NCBI GenBank assembly: GCA_964017125.1
Contig: OZ024907.1
Coordinates: 22,891,842 to 22,955,841, forward strand
Direction of reading: 5' to 3'
From: Flabesymbios commensalis
Lineage: Eukaryota; Annelida; Polychaeta; Terebellida; Flabelligeridae
DNA length: 64,000 nt
Shown: positions 40,401 through 43,757 of the stretch, in pieces
Position numbering within the stretch: the first letter of the stretch is position 1
Layout: the number at the start of each line of letters is the position of its first letter
Made by a program: the position numbers and the translations under genes
Notes under the pieces: model-generated
What the model saw: the letters and a program-made list of their open reading frames with translations, nothing else
What the model was told of the DNA's origin: nothing
Database searches by the model: none

Positions 40401-41610
40401 TGATGATCGTGCAATTTTTGACAATTTTGAATTAGTATTATGTACATATTTTTTTTTCATAAACCCCAGAGTGTATAGATAGATTATCATACAAGCACAG
40501 CACAGTTTTGCACAAATGCTGTATTTGAATTTTTTGCCTTAAATCAATAGATTATGTCAGTTAACTACATTATTAACCATTCAAGCACTAAATAATACAA
40601 AGTAATTTTTTACCCACTTGAAATTGTGTCTCACTAACTCGACCCACAACTTCAAGTGATTAAAAATTACTTAAATGTACACAATTTGATTTCAAATATA
40701 GGGAAATATAGGAAATTCAATGCTTATTTTCATTCAAATTGTCATCCTTGAAGAGCAAACAGTGGCTGATCCAGGAATTGACAAACAGGGGGGTGCCTAT
40801 TTTCTCAAGAACTACACACCACAGTATAAGAAAGGTCAAAAACGGCTATAGACGATTTTAGCACTATAAGGGTTAATGCATAGGGTGGTATGCAATGTCA
40901 CTTACCTTTCTAAAATTAGTGACAGCTTTCACAACTGGAGTGGCTGATAAAAGTAATATCTTGTGTGCTGGTTGATCTTTACATAATTGAGATAACTGTA
41001 AATAAAGTATTAACATAATTCATTAATCGTGTTCATAAAAATAGACATTAACATTTCAATTAAACTAAAACTAGAAAGAGTTGTTTGTAATTCTAAAATA
41101 GTGTACAGAAAAATGTCAATTGTACCTGTAGCATATCTATTTCAATTTTAAATAACCAGAAATTTATAGAAGTGTCTCTATTTAGGAAAAAATAACGGGT
41201 ATATAAACTGCAACAACGGCAGATGATGTCAAAAACAGTAAGTGGGCCACCTCCAGTAAGAGCCATTTACATGTTAATTTAAAAGAATAGCAAAAGATTT
41301 AACCCCCCAAATTTTCAAAACTGTATTTATATATCAATTACATGCAAACCAGGTAGTCAACTTCAGAGTATTGTAAGGACATTTTAAATGTTAATCATAA
41401 AGAAGAGGGGGCAGTTTTCAATAGCAAATTGAAATGCAAAACAATTATTGAATAATTTATAACTGCTTCTAACTGTAAACACTCTAGATACAATTATTAT
41501 ATTAAACACACCGTTTCAGCACATGAGACACCTGCTATTCCACCGCCAACAATTATGTAATGATAATGTTGTTCAGAATCATTCACAACATCTCCAGATC
41601 CAGATGCCAT
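1288..41610 (-). CDS. PYROXD1: PYROXD1, pyridine nucleotide-disulphide oxidoreductase domain protein 1 (14 coding exons)
   Basis: Spliced gene, joined from 14 exons listed separately (41512-41610 down to 1288-1463). Exon lengths sum to 1560 nt, 519 residues plus stop; the human protein is about 500. All introns are GT-AG and all phases agree. Seen in the translation: FAD-binding GGGIAG at residues 22-27, NAD(P)-binding GNGGIA at 162-167, the ATG turn at 334-336 and the second FAD motif YAAGD at 372-376, then a conserved C-terminal domain ending DIEDFFD. I see no CxxC redox pair, as in the known family. Family knowledge: PYROXD1 is an FAD/NAD(P)H oxidoreductase that protects the RTCB tRNA-ligase complex from oxidation; human mutations cause myopathy. 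The start was chosen because it precedes the first Rossmann strand by a family-like distance and lies just inside an acceptor (a 5'UTR intron is likely). The region between exons 7 and 10 is the most divergent part. Orthology is from recall of the human sequence, not a search. Confidence 0.95.
2035..2150 (-). repeat. Decayed tRNA-like SINE head
   Basis: The minus strand has GGACCTGAGGTATCATGCTTGG (box A-like, read as two parts) and, about 35 nt on, GGGTTCGAATCG (box B). It does not fold as a convincing tRNA, so a SINE remnant is more likely. Confidence 0.4.
2630..2738. mobile_element. CCCAG-type palindromic MITE
   Basis: About 109 bp, almost one perfect palindrome: CCCAGTAAACACGAGGCATT at the left and its inverse at the right, centre GCGTCGCAGACGG. 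Best-preserved member of the family. Confidence 0.85.
3264..3509. mobile_element. TTAA-type MITE, family A, complete
   Basis: 246 bp with TTAACCCTTTAACCGCC and GGCGGTTAAAGGGTTAA as ends. Stem-loop at about 3415-3478 (CACTTGAAGTTGTG / CACAACTTCAAGTG) near its right end. Opposite orientation to the 9582 and 12621 copies. Confidence 0.85.
4311..4412. mobile_element. CCCAG-type palindromic MITE
   Basis: Palindrome CATGTTGGACCAGCGTC / GACGCTGGCCCAACATG, with ATTGGGCCAACGTCTCGTG leading to an eroded CAGGG end. Confidence 0.75.
4809..4829. repeat. (CA)n microsatellite
   Basis: About ten CA units. Confidence 0.9.
5164..5387. mobile_element. TTAA-type MITE, family B
   Basis: TTAACCACTTCAGCTCGGG, then a palindrome GGACCGACTTTAGACGTCAG / CTGACGTCTAAAGTCGGTCC at about 5180-5237. 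It ends at TTAA 5384-5387, which is also the first TTAA of the next element. Confidence 0.7.
5384..5636. mobile_element. TTAA-type MITE, family C
   Basis: TTAACCCTTTGAACCCTCACG at the left (read as TTAA plus the rest), CTTGAAAGGGTTAA at the right. Stem-loop at about 5542-5608 with CATCCACTACAAGTCGAG, loop TTGCGACAGCAA. Sister copy at 13043. Confidence 0.8.
6280..6453. repeat. Short tandem repeat, about 40-bp unit, four copies
   Basis: Units start at 6280, 6321, 6361 and 6401. The unit reads GTAACTTTAACGAAACCTTG then AAAACATTCCCCTGTGGGAA. Confidence 0.85.
7212..7412. mobile_element. TTAA-type MITE, family B, arms lost
   Basis: TTAACCCTTTCAATGCCGGG to CAGCGCTTTGAGTATTAA, with the conserved family B flank (CAAATGAAGCGGAAGTAGCT). 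Only traces of the hairpin remain. Confidence 0.7.
7421..7509. mobile_element. CCCAG-type MITE, decayed
   Basis: CCAGCAAACACGAGGCATTC to ATGTCTCATCTTTGCTGGG. The interior palindrome is partly lost. Confidence 0.65.
7530..7650. repeat. Family A hairpin in a larger palindrome
   Basis: The A-type stem-loop (ACTTGAAGTTGTGG / CACAACTTCAAGTG, loop TCGCGTCAGCGA) at 7562-7621 is extended outward by GTGTGACCATAGATTA / TAATCTATAGTGTGATCA. There are no TTAACCC ends, so this is a distinct foldback. Confidence 0.65.
7784..7884. mobile_element. CCCAG-type MITE, decayed
   Basis: CATTGACCCAATGTTGGATA, centre AGCGTCGTACA, then AATTGGGTCAATG and TTTCTGGGA. Confidence 0.55.
7951..8092. repeat. Long imperfect palindrome (foldback)
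   Basis: CAATATAGGTTCTTTAGAAG and GGAACCCTTCAGTACTATTG pair with CATAGTAAAAGTACTGAAGG and AAGAACCTATATTG. A smaller CCCCAGGAG / TTCCTGGGG hairpin sits in the middle. Confidence 0.75.
8682..8724. repeat. Short hairpin repeat
   Basis: CATAACGTTGTATCAACGCC, AAAA spacer, GGCGTTGGTACAACGTTATG: a nearly perfect 20-bp stem with one mismatch. Confidence 0.7.
9582..9824. mobile_element. TTAA-type MITE, family A, complete
   Basis: 243 bp, TTAACCCTTTAACCGCC to CCGGTTAAAGGGTTAA. The stem-loop begins about 30 bp from the left end (9614-9677), leaving about 145 bp to the right end. Confidence 0.85.
11144..11785. repeat. Satellite-like tandem repeat, about 160-163-bp unit, four copies
   Basis: Units start near 11144, 11304, 11467 and 11629 with TAATTTGACGAAAAAA. 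Each contains AGATGGCCGCCATGACCCGA (the last copy has changes), AAAAATTGATGCAGCCTAGG and ATATCAGGGTGACAAGG. The copies are clearly diverged. Confidence 0.85.
11786..11850. other. GC-rich block next to the satellite
   Basis: A local run of GCGCGGCGCCGCCGCCCGCG and CCGGCGGACG in otherwise AT-rich DNA. It ends the tandem array sharply. No gene is visible in it. Confidence 0.5.
11985..12082. mobile_element. CCCAG-type MITE, decayed
   Basis: AAACACGGGCTGACGTCGG, then AACCAACGTC / GTGTTGGTT, then AAGCCAACATTGGGCC and TTTTGTGGCTGG. Confidence 0.55.
12621..12860. mobile_element. TTAA-type MITE, family A
   Basis: TTAACCCTTTAACCGCC, stem-loop at 12655-12716 (loop TCGCTGACGCGA), then GCACCGGCGGTTGAAG. 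The right-hand TTAA has decayed. Confidence 0.82.
12912..12970. mobile_element. CCCAG-type MITE, half copy
   Basis: Only the right half survives: GTGGGTCAACGTCTCGTG then TTTGCTGGGA. Confidence 0.5.
13043..13284. mobile_element. TTAA-type MITE, family C
   Basis: TTAACCCTTTAAACCCTCACG (TTAA plus end) to CTTGAAAGGGTTAA. Stem-loop at about 13188-13253 with loop TTGCGACAGCAA. Same architecture as 5384-5636. Confidence 0.82.
13728..13837. mobile_element. CCCAG-type MITE
   Basis: CCAAAGCAAGTCACGGG-like left side, GCTCAATGCTGGTCCAACGT, centre ATGCGACGTTGGCCC, then AACCAACATTGGGTGAATG and TCGTTTGCTGG. Confidence 0.65.
14591..14838. mobile_element. TTAA-type MITE, family D
   Basis: TTAACTCCTTAAGTGC to CACTCAAAGGGTTAA. 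Near-perfect stem-loop at about 14625-14687: TTTCATTTGAAGTTGGC, loop TTGCTCACGCAA, GCCAACTTCAAATGAAA. Confidence 0.82.
16181..16519. mobile_element. Harbinger-like MITE
   Basis: The ends are inverted: GCCACCATTCAATCTCCAGG on the left and, read inward from the right, GGGGGCCACCATTCAATTAC. Each is followed by a run of G. Flanking TAA at 16178-16180 and 16520-16522 fits a 3-bp target duplication. Confidence 0.7.
18013..18099. repeat. 87-bp near-perfect palindrome
   Basis: CGTCTCCTCGGAGCTAAAGG and ATCCTATCTGACACTC pair with GAGTGGCAGATAGGAT and the inverse of the first arm, around GTTA. Ends do not match the other families. Confidence 0.75.
18934..19175. mobile_element. TTAA-type MITE, family B, hairpin arm duplicated
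   Basis: CAGCGCTGAAATATT, then the family flank, then two direct copies of GTGCGGGGATCGACTTTAGA (19080 and 19107) followed by the inverted arm ending CCCCGCACTGTTAGGGTTA. The outer TTAA has decayed at both ends. Confidence 0.7.
19570..19760. mobile_element. Family B fragment
   Basis: CAGACGTCAGAGTCCGACGT and CTAAAGTCGGTTCCCGGAAT, followed by the family flank (AGACCCATAACATAGGTATT, AAGCGAAAAGAGCTAA). Ends eroded. Confidence 0.6.
19825..20095. repeat. Two-copy repeat, about 140-bp unit
   Basis: AAAATCAAGATGGCTGC at 19838 and AAAATCAAGATGGCCGCC at 19974 each lead to CGCACA, CGGACAATG, CAATAGA, ACCC, GAAAA and CTATATAT, then CCAGGTTTC. Confidence 0.75.
21150..21240. mobile_element. CCCAG-type palindromic MITE, 11 nt from the exon 13 donor
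   Basis: CCACGGTTGTTTTAATGTCG and GGCCAGCGTC pair with GACGCTTGCCCGACATTAAA and ACAACCGTGG, a stem of over 30 bp around ACA. It ends AATGTTCACTGGG at 21240. The exon 13 GTAAG occupies 21247-21251. Confidence 0.8.
21252..21324 (-). CDS. PYROXD1: PYROXD1 exon 13 (the only complete copy in the array)
   Basis: Residues 438-461 plus one base: [20 protein letters not shown] then RCTP, matching human [25 protein letters not shown]. Acceptor TGTTATAG, donor GTAAGATAT. It enters in phase 0 from exon 12 and leaves in phase 1, as exon 14 needs. It is the copy nearest exon 14 in a 12-copy tandem array, and the only one with its last 8 nt and a GT donor. Confidence 0.95.
21325..22321 (-). repeat. Tandem array of PYROXD1 exon-13 pseudo-exons (11 extra copies, 86-bp unit)
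   Basis: Acceptor sites recur at 21325 + 86n up to 22271, all exactly 86 bp apart. Each extra unit is 65 bp of exon 13 (from GTGGTG to the AGATG before the exon's last 8 nt) followed by the 21-bp intron end TTTACTTTACATGTGTTATAG-like. None of the 11 extra copies has a GT donor. Frame 1 of each still reads [20 protein letters not shown]-like, but missense changes (F to C, T to P, G to W) show most copies are not constrained. Variants are shared by neighbouring copies (for example the AACAG block at 21831-21925), as expected of unequal exchange. The upstream edge (22276-22321) repeats the 3'-splice-site segment alone. 86 is not a multiple of three, so reading through adjacent copies changes frame. 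Confidence 0.95.
23158..23242. mobile_element. CCCAG-type MITE
   Basis: CATTGGGCCAACGTCTAGAG and ACGTTGGCCCAATG form a clean palindrome at 23190-23220, followed by AAGCCAACGTCTCC. Confidence 0.65.
24260..24356. mobile_element. CCCAG-type MITE
   Basis: GATGTTGGTTTGAGGTTGGG, centre CCAGCGTCGTAGACGCTGG, then ACCAACATTAAACCAGCATT and CGTCTCGTG. Confidence 0.7.
25160..25206. repeat. Hairpin repeat
   Basis: CAAGGGATCACAATATTTTG, 7-nt spacer TGACCCT, and the perfect inverse of the first arm: a 20-bp stem. Confidence 0.8.
25807..26080. mobile_element. TTAA-type MITE, family D
   Basis: 274 bp, TTAACCCTTGTCCTGCT to AGCAGGACAAGGGTTAA, a 17-bp perfect terminal inverted repeat. Stem-loop at about 25841-25901 (CATTTGAAGCTGG, loop TTGCTAACGCAA). 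Confidence 0.88.
26580..26730 (-). repeat. tRNA-derived SINE remnant or tRNA pseudogene
   Basis: The minus strand at 26659-26725 reads AGTGTAGTGGTTAGAAATG, then CCGCCTGTCACGCGAGAG, then AGTTCAGGCTC. This resembles a tRNA with D-arm, anticodon stem-loop (GTC) and a degraded T-arm. The acceptor stem does not pair, so it is not called a functional tRNA. Confidence 0.4.
27693..27922. mobile_element. TTAA-type MITE, family D, one arm reduced
   Basis: TTAACCCTTGCACTGTT to GTAGCAGGACAAGAGTTAA. The stem-loop keeps mainly the CCAGCTTCAAATGGCGAAA side. Confidence 0.75.
28434..28682. mobile_element. TTAA-type MITE, family B
   Basis: Left TTAACATTTTAGGCG, right CACTGAAAGGGCTAA. A 90-bp palindrome near 28591-28675: TGCGGGGACCGTCTTTATAC with its inverse, centred on GACGTCTGTAGACGTC. 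Confidence 0.78.
29469..29590 (+). promoter_or_regulatory. Possible promoter/first exon on the opposite strand inside PYROXD1 intron 12
   Basis: A TATAAAATGGCGG sequence near 29467 is followed at about 29566 by CATATGGCGGCTTCAACAT then GTAAGTGA, which looks like a short start-codon exon (M-A-A-S-T) with a good donor. Both sites also hold YY1-like ATGGCGG cores. No downstream exon was identified. Confidence 0.2.
29764..30001. mobile_element. TTAA-type MITE, family A variant
   Basis: TTAACCTTTAGAACACTGA to CAGTGCTCTAAGGGTTAA. Stem-loop at about 29909-29970 (CAGTCACTTGAAGTTGTG, loop TCGCGGCAGCGA). Confidence 0.82.
30300..30528. mobile_element. TTAA-type MITE, family A, left end eroded
   Basis: It ends GTCAGTTAAAGGGTTAA. 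Stem-loop at about 30437-30494 with loop TCGATAACGCGA. The interior (CAGCACATTAAATACCAG, CTCCATTTTGTCAAATC) matches the 3264 copy. Confidence 0.75.
30587..31728. repeat. Minisatellite, 50-bp unit, about 22 copies, in PYROXD1 intron 12
   Basis: The unit reads AACCAACATGTAAAAGACAA, then CGACTAGCTG, then CACATGTCTGTCTCTAACGC. Two unit types alternate in part (ACTACGTGTACAT and ACTAGCTGCACAT). Copies towards 31700 are more diverged. Short open frames across it are by-products of the repeat. Confidence 0.9.
31886..31976. mobile_element. CCCAG-type MITE
   Basis: AACCCAATGTCGCTGAAATG, GGGCCAGCATCTGAGACG, then GATCCAACATT and GTGTTGTTTGCTGGGT. Confidence 0.6.
32418..32558 (-). CDS. PYROXD1: PYROXD1 exon 12
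   Basis: Residues 391-437: [20 protein letters not shown]..., ending [11 protein letters not shown], matching human RLWTQARQMG and [11 protein letters not shown]. Acceptor ATTACCAG, donor GTATGTTAT, phase 0. The next exon is 11 kb away. Confidence 0.96.
32595..32712. repeat. Imperfect 118-bp palindrome upstream of exon 12
   Basis: GTGACCAGATCAGTTAGATA and AATTTAGGTCACTTGAGATT pair loosely with the right side (TCGTGACACATAACCTAAA, TTAATCTGGTCTCAC). It lies about 37 nt before the exon 12 acceptor. Confidence 0.55.
33482..33730. mobile_element. TTAA-type MITE, family A variant, 12 nt from the exon 11 donor
   Basis: TTAACCCTTAGAGCACCGA to CAGTGTTCCAAGGGTTAA. Stem-loop at about 33518-33578 (CCTTGAAGTTGTG, loop TCGCTACCGCGA). 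It lies in PYROXD1 intron 11 immediately after the 5' splice site. Confidence 0.85.
33743..33865 (-). CDS. PYROXD1: PYROXD1 exon 11 (second FAD motif)
   Basis: Residues 350-390: [20 protein letters not shown], then DVYAAGDVC, the conserved AAGD flavin-contact motif. Acceptor TTTAG, donor GTGAGATGA, phase 0. A TTAA MITE (33482-33730) begins 12 nt beyond the donor. Confidence 0.94.
33952..34124. mobile_element. hAT-like MITE
   Basis: 173 bp with CAGGGGCGT and ACGCCCCTG ends and a long G run inside. No clean 8-bp target duplication is visible, so the family is tentative. Confidence 0.5.
34637..34752 (-). CDS. PYROXD1: PYROXD1 exon 10
   Basis: Residues 311-349: [20 protein letters not shown] then ISATGIFPN, matching human [24 protein letters not shown]. 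Acceptor TGTTACAG, donor GTAAGACG. Confidence 0.95.
34984..35253. mobile_element. TTAA-type MITE, family B, 18 nt from the exon 9 donor
   Basis: Left TAGCACATAAAGCGCTGAA, right CCCCGCACTGCAAGGGTTGA. A broken palindrome at 35145-35243 from GTGCGGGGATCGACTTTAAG to its decayed inverse. Confidence 0.72.
35272..35437 (-). CDS. PYROXD1: PYROXD1 exon 9 (divergent linker)
   Basis: Residues 256-310: [17 protein letters not shown]..., a charged Gln-rich stretch ending DKQQQTE. It fits between exons 8 and 10 by phase (0 in, 1 out) but is poorly conserved against human. Acceptor TTGTAG, donor GTATTACTC. A TTAA-type MITE (34984-35253) begins 18 nt beyond the donor. Confidence 0.85.
36532..36623 (-). CDS. 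PYROXD1: PYROXD1 exon 8
   Basis: Residues 225-255, with [18 protein letters not shown] matching human GSALGPDWHEGLNLKG. Acceptor TTCCTTAG, donor GTGAAATTT. Confidence 0.92.
37470..37630 (-). CDS. PYROXD1: PYROXD1 exon 7
   Basis: Residues 171-224 plus one base: [20 protein letters not shown]..., closely matching human YEIEGCEVIWAIKD. It ends KKRTKYVVN. Acceptor CTGTAG, donor GTTAGTGGC. Phase 2 in, phase 1 out. Confidence 0.95.
37725..37930. mobile_element. TTAA-type MITE, family A variant
   Basis: TTAACCCTTAAAGTGC, short stem-loop CACCCACCTGAGGTTGTG / ACTTCAGGTGGGTG at 37763-37806, and a right TTAA at 37927-37930 that also opens the next element. Confidence 0.75.
37927..38220. mobile_element. 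TTAA-type MITE, family D/A composite, decayed
   Basis: It begins TTAACCCTTGCGCAGC. Half of a family D arm (GAAGCTTCAAATGAATG) sits near 38096. A decayed family A stem-loop (AACTCACTTGATGTT, TGCGGTAGCGA, TTTGAGTGGATG) is at 38152-38208, ending next to the exon 6 donor. Confidence 0.55.
38232..38305 (-). CDS. PYROXD1: PYROXD1 exon 6 (NAD(P)-binding motif)
   Basis: Residues 147-170 plus two bases of 171: [20 protein letters not shown] then ANEL. It carries the second Rossmann GNGGIA. The upstream AG (TTCTCAG) was chosen over a later AG because it gives VFQKK, matching human EFQKQ. Donor GTAAGTTAT, phase 2. A decayed hairpin MITE lies about 10-20 nt downstream of the donor. Confidence 0.92.
38499..38555 (-). 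CDS. PYROXD1: PYROXD1 exon 5
   Basis: Nineteen residues (128-146), [19 protein letters not shown]; human has YVLGIRDTDSAQ. Acceptor TTTTTTCAG, donor GTAAATTG, phase 0. Confidence 0.9.
39385..39456 (-). CDS. PYROXD1: PYROXD1 exon 4
   Basis: Residues 104-127, [20 protein letters not shown] ending GSPK; human has KKLCLCAGAKPK. Acceptor TTTGCACAG, donor GTTAGAAA, phase 0. Confidence 0.92.
39716..39835 (-). CDS. PYROXD1: PYROXD1 exon 3
   Basis: Residues 64-103, [16 protein letters not shown]..., matching human [11 protein letters not shown]. Acceptor ATTCACAG, donor GTAAGTATT, phase 0 at both ends. Confidence 0.92.
40573..40876. mobile_element. TTAA-type MITE, family A variant, carrying an insertion
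   Basis: TTAACCATTCAAGCACTAAA to TTAGCACTATAAGGGTTAA. Stem-loop at about 40612-40666. The stretch at about 40768-40830 (CTGATCCAGGAATTGAC plus a run of G) looks inserted. It lies in PYROXD1 intron 2. Confidence 0.75.
40906..40995 (-). CDS. PYROXD1: PYROXD1 exon 2
   Basis: Residues 34-63, [16 protein letters not shown]... ending [10 protein letters not shown], matching human VIKAVTNFK. Acceptor ATTTACAG, donor GTAAGTGAC, phase 0 at both ends. A TTAA-bounded MITE (40573-40876) ends 29 nt downstream of the donor. Confidence 0.93.
41512..41610 (-). CDS. PYROXD1: PYROXD1 coding exon 1
   Basis: Residues 1-33, starting [11 protein letters not shown] and carrying the FAD-binding [14 protein letters not shown]. 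Donor GTGTGTTTAA. An acceptor-like ATTTCAG lies 8 nt before the ATG (AG at 41619-41620), so this exon probably begins in the 5'UTR. Confidence 0.93.
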
Positions 41611-41761
41611 AATACTGTCTGAAATAATTGAAGCAACTTTTTATCACATGACTTATCATCACATTAAGGAATATCATAGCCCAGGAAAATACACGACACA
41701 CTATGATGTTTAATATGTTTCAAAAAAATCAACAGCAGTTTTAATATTGAAAGTGGTAGAG

Positions 41762-42165
41762 AGGGACGTGGCGTAATGGCTAGAGCGCGGAGCTTTGCCA
41801 ATGTCACTGCCTGCCGTGCGGTTTCGAATCCCGCTTGGTGCAGGATTTTCAGAGAAATATCATGTTTCTCCCCTCTCAATATTGGGACATTATTTCGATG
41901 ATGTGTCCTTAGGCAAGGCACTTTACCCTCACATGCTTCACTTGACTCAGGTGTAAATGAGTACCTGGTAGGACAGAGATGGCAATGTGTGCGACTAGTT
42001 CCTAGCGCCGAAATGGCTGCAAGTGCTGTATGCTCCAAAAAGTGAGTTGAAATGGTACACGAATGAACAGGTCCAGTGACCAGGGGTAATATGTGTGAAG
42101 CGCACAGAGCATTGTATGTGCGCTATATAAGCTAGAACTCACCATTATTATTATTATTAGTAGTA
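41762..42165 (+). repeat. tRNA-derived SINE
   Basis: The head has pol III box A-like GTGGCGTAATGGCTAGAGC and box B GGTTTCGAATCCC at about 41768-41832. A long body follows with AGGCAAGGCACTTTACCC and TGAGTACCTGG words typical of marine-invertebrate SINEs, then GTGCGCTATATAAGC and an ATT-repeat tail. It lies just upstream of the PYROXD1 start codon, probably in its 5'UTR intron. Confidence 0.8.
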
Positions 42166-42299
42166 GTAAGTAAGTACGGTACTGAAGTAAGTACAAAATA
42201 CATGACAAAAACAAGTTTCAGAATGGCGGTCAATATCAGTAGTTCTGGATCCATTAGTTTTTTTATCTCAAAATTAGCAGGATCTTTAGTTGATGTCAA

Positions 42300-42975
42300 T
42301 CCCTGGGAAGTACCAAATATTATACTTTTAGTTTTAGAAATGTTCTAATGTGATTTATTTTGTGTAAACCAGTTGGAGCATAAACTCATCTCGTGAGTTC
42401 GGTGTTCTTTGGATTTGCGCGATATTTTCACCTTTGAATAAGATAGCTGTGTCGTCAGCATACAGTATGATGTGAGTCTTTGTACACAGACTAGGTAGGT
42501 CGTTGACATAAAATATAAACAGTAACAGCCCCAGTATACTTTGGGGCTCGCCACAGTTTATTATGTTCATAGGACAGTTCGTTCTTAAACTGAATTAGCT
42601 GCTGTCAAATAAATAGTTTGCAAACCAGGAGAGTTGCTTTTTTTATACCGAACCATTGTATTTGAGGATGTCCAAATCCACAGTGTCGAAATCGTTGTTT
42701 AGGTCCAACATAATGGCACCGACTAATTCTCCATGACATATTTGGTAACATCAATAAGTGCCGTCTCGGTAGAAAATGTACTTCTGAAGTCCGAGTGGTA
42801 TTCATATAACAATTAGGTTTCACATAGATATGAAGGTTATGAACAATCCGTTCGAAAACTGTCATTATTTATCACCAGAATGACAGATATAGGCCTATAC
42901 TTTGATACATCTGTTGGGTCACTAGCTTTGAATATCGGTGTTACTATCGAAAGCTATTATTGATTGGTCCGACTC
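42300..42975 (-). mobile_element. LINE (non-LTR retrotransposon) reverse-transcriptase fragment
   Basis: Minus-strand pieces in three frames read in order: VTPIFKASDPTDVSKYRPIS, then VFERIVHN, then FSTETALIDVTKYVME, then GEPQSILGLLLFIFYVNDLP and the catalytic YADDTAILF. These are RT fingers and palm blocks of Jockey/CR1-type LINEs. At least two frameshifts and several stops separate them, so it is dead. Neither the 5' end nor a 3' tail was found. Confidence 0.85.
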
Positions 42976-43116
42976 TTTAACATTAAACCATAATATGACA
43001 GAATATTATACAGTATTTTAGAATTTTAAAATATAATTAGACTAGATATTGGTCAGGCTCAAGCCAGTTTTTTACCAACAATTGAGAAAATACGAATGTA
43101 TTTGTTGGTGTCATGC

Positions 43117-43312
43117 CAGGGCTCGAAATTGGCCCTATCTGATCGTCCGAGACGCGCAACAATCTGGTAAAAACAAGTTCAGTTTCACTGAGCTTGTCCT
43201 ACCGGACGAGTGGCCTTGCTTGACAATTATTAGGAAGGACAAGTCAAATTTTTAGGAAGGACTAGTCCATTTTTTATCCAGTTGTGGAAATTTAGTCCAA
43301 TTTCAAGCTCTG
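43117..43312. mobile_element. TIR MITE flanked by CATGC
   Basis: 196 bp. CAGGGCTCGAAATTGGCCC on the left and TAGTCCAATTTCAAGCTCTG on the right are inverted. Flanking CATGC (43112-43116 and 43313-43317) could be a 5-bp duplication. Internal AGCTTGTCC / GGACAAG words. Confidence 0.6.
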
Positions 43313-43367
43313 CATGCACACAGCCAGTAGGCCTATCTTTAAGATCAAGTGTGTCTACAGAATACTT

Positions 43368-43420
43368 ACCCTGTGGAAGCACTTGCTTTAGAAATTAGAG
43401 GCTTCGAGAGTTTAGTAGGT
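43368..43420 (-). other. Possible PYROXD1 non-coding first exon and donor
   Basis: On the minus strand a strong donor context (CCACAGG then GTAAGTATT, GT at 43374-43375) lies 1.75 kb upstream of the acceptor that precedes the ATG. No protein signal supports it and the 5' limit is unknown. It is proposed only because the start-codon exon seems to open with an acceptor. Confidence 0.25.
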
Positions 43421-43757
43421 TGTTTTAACTACCGCTAATAATAATACTGATATGTAGTCACTTAGATGTATTAAAATCTTCTTCTTCTTTTTTTGCTAGC
43501 AGAGCGGTAACTTCCAATGGAAGGCTAGTTGCTCTGATGAGTGGTGTACACTAGCAATTTAGTGTATACACCAAAATCTGGGAAATTGTGACGAAGAATA
43601 TTTTTAGATTATACTGGATATATTTCAGCTTAGCCTTTATAAATCATGTGTTCAATAATATTTGGTATGAGGAGTTTCATAATATATTTAAAAGTTAGGT
43701 GCAGAACAAAAGTGTCAAGGGCAAAACCTATAAACTGACATAAAACACATAATTGTA

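Noticed and set aside
41768-41832. tRNA gene (boxes A and B)
   Set aside because: The boxes are the head of a SINE with a long non-tRNA body and an ATT tail, and no cloverleaf with a paired acceptor stem is apparent.
41664-42038. 124-codon minus-strand open frame
   Set aside because: It runs through a SINE and has no domain.
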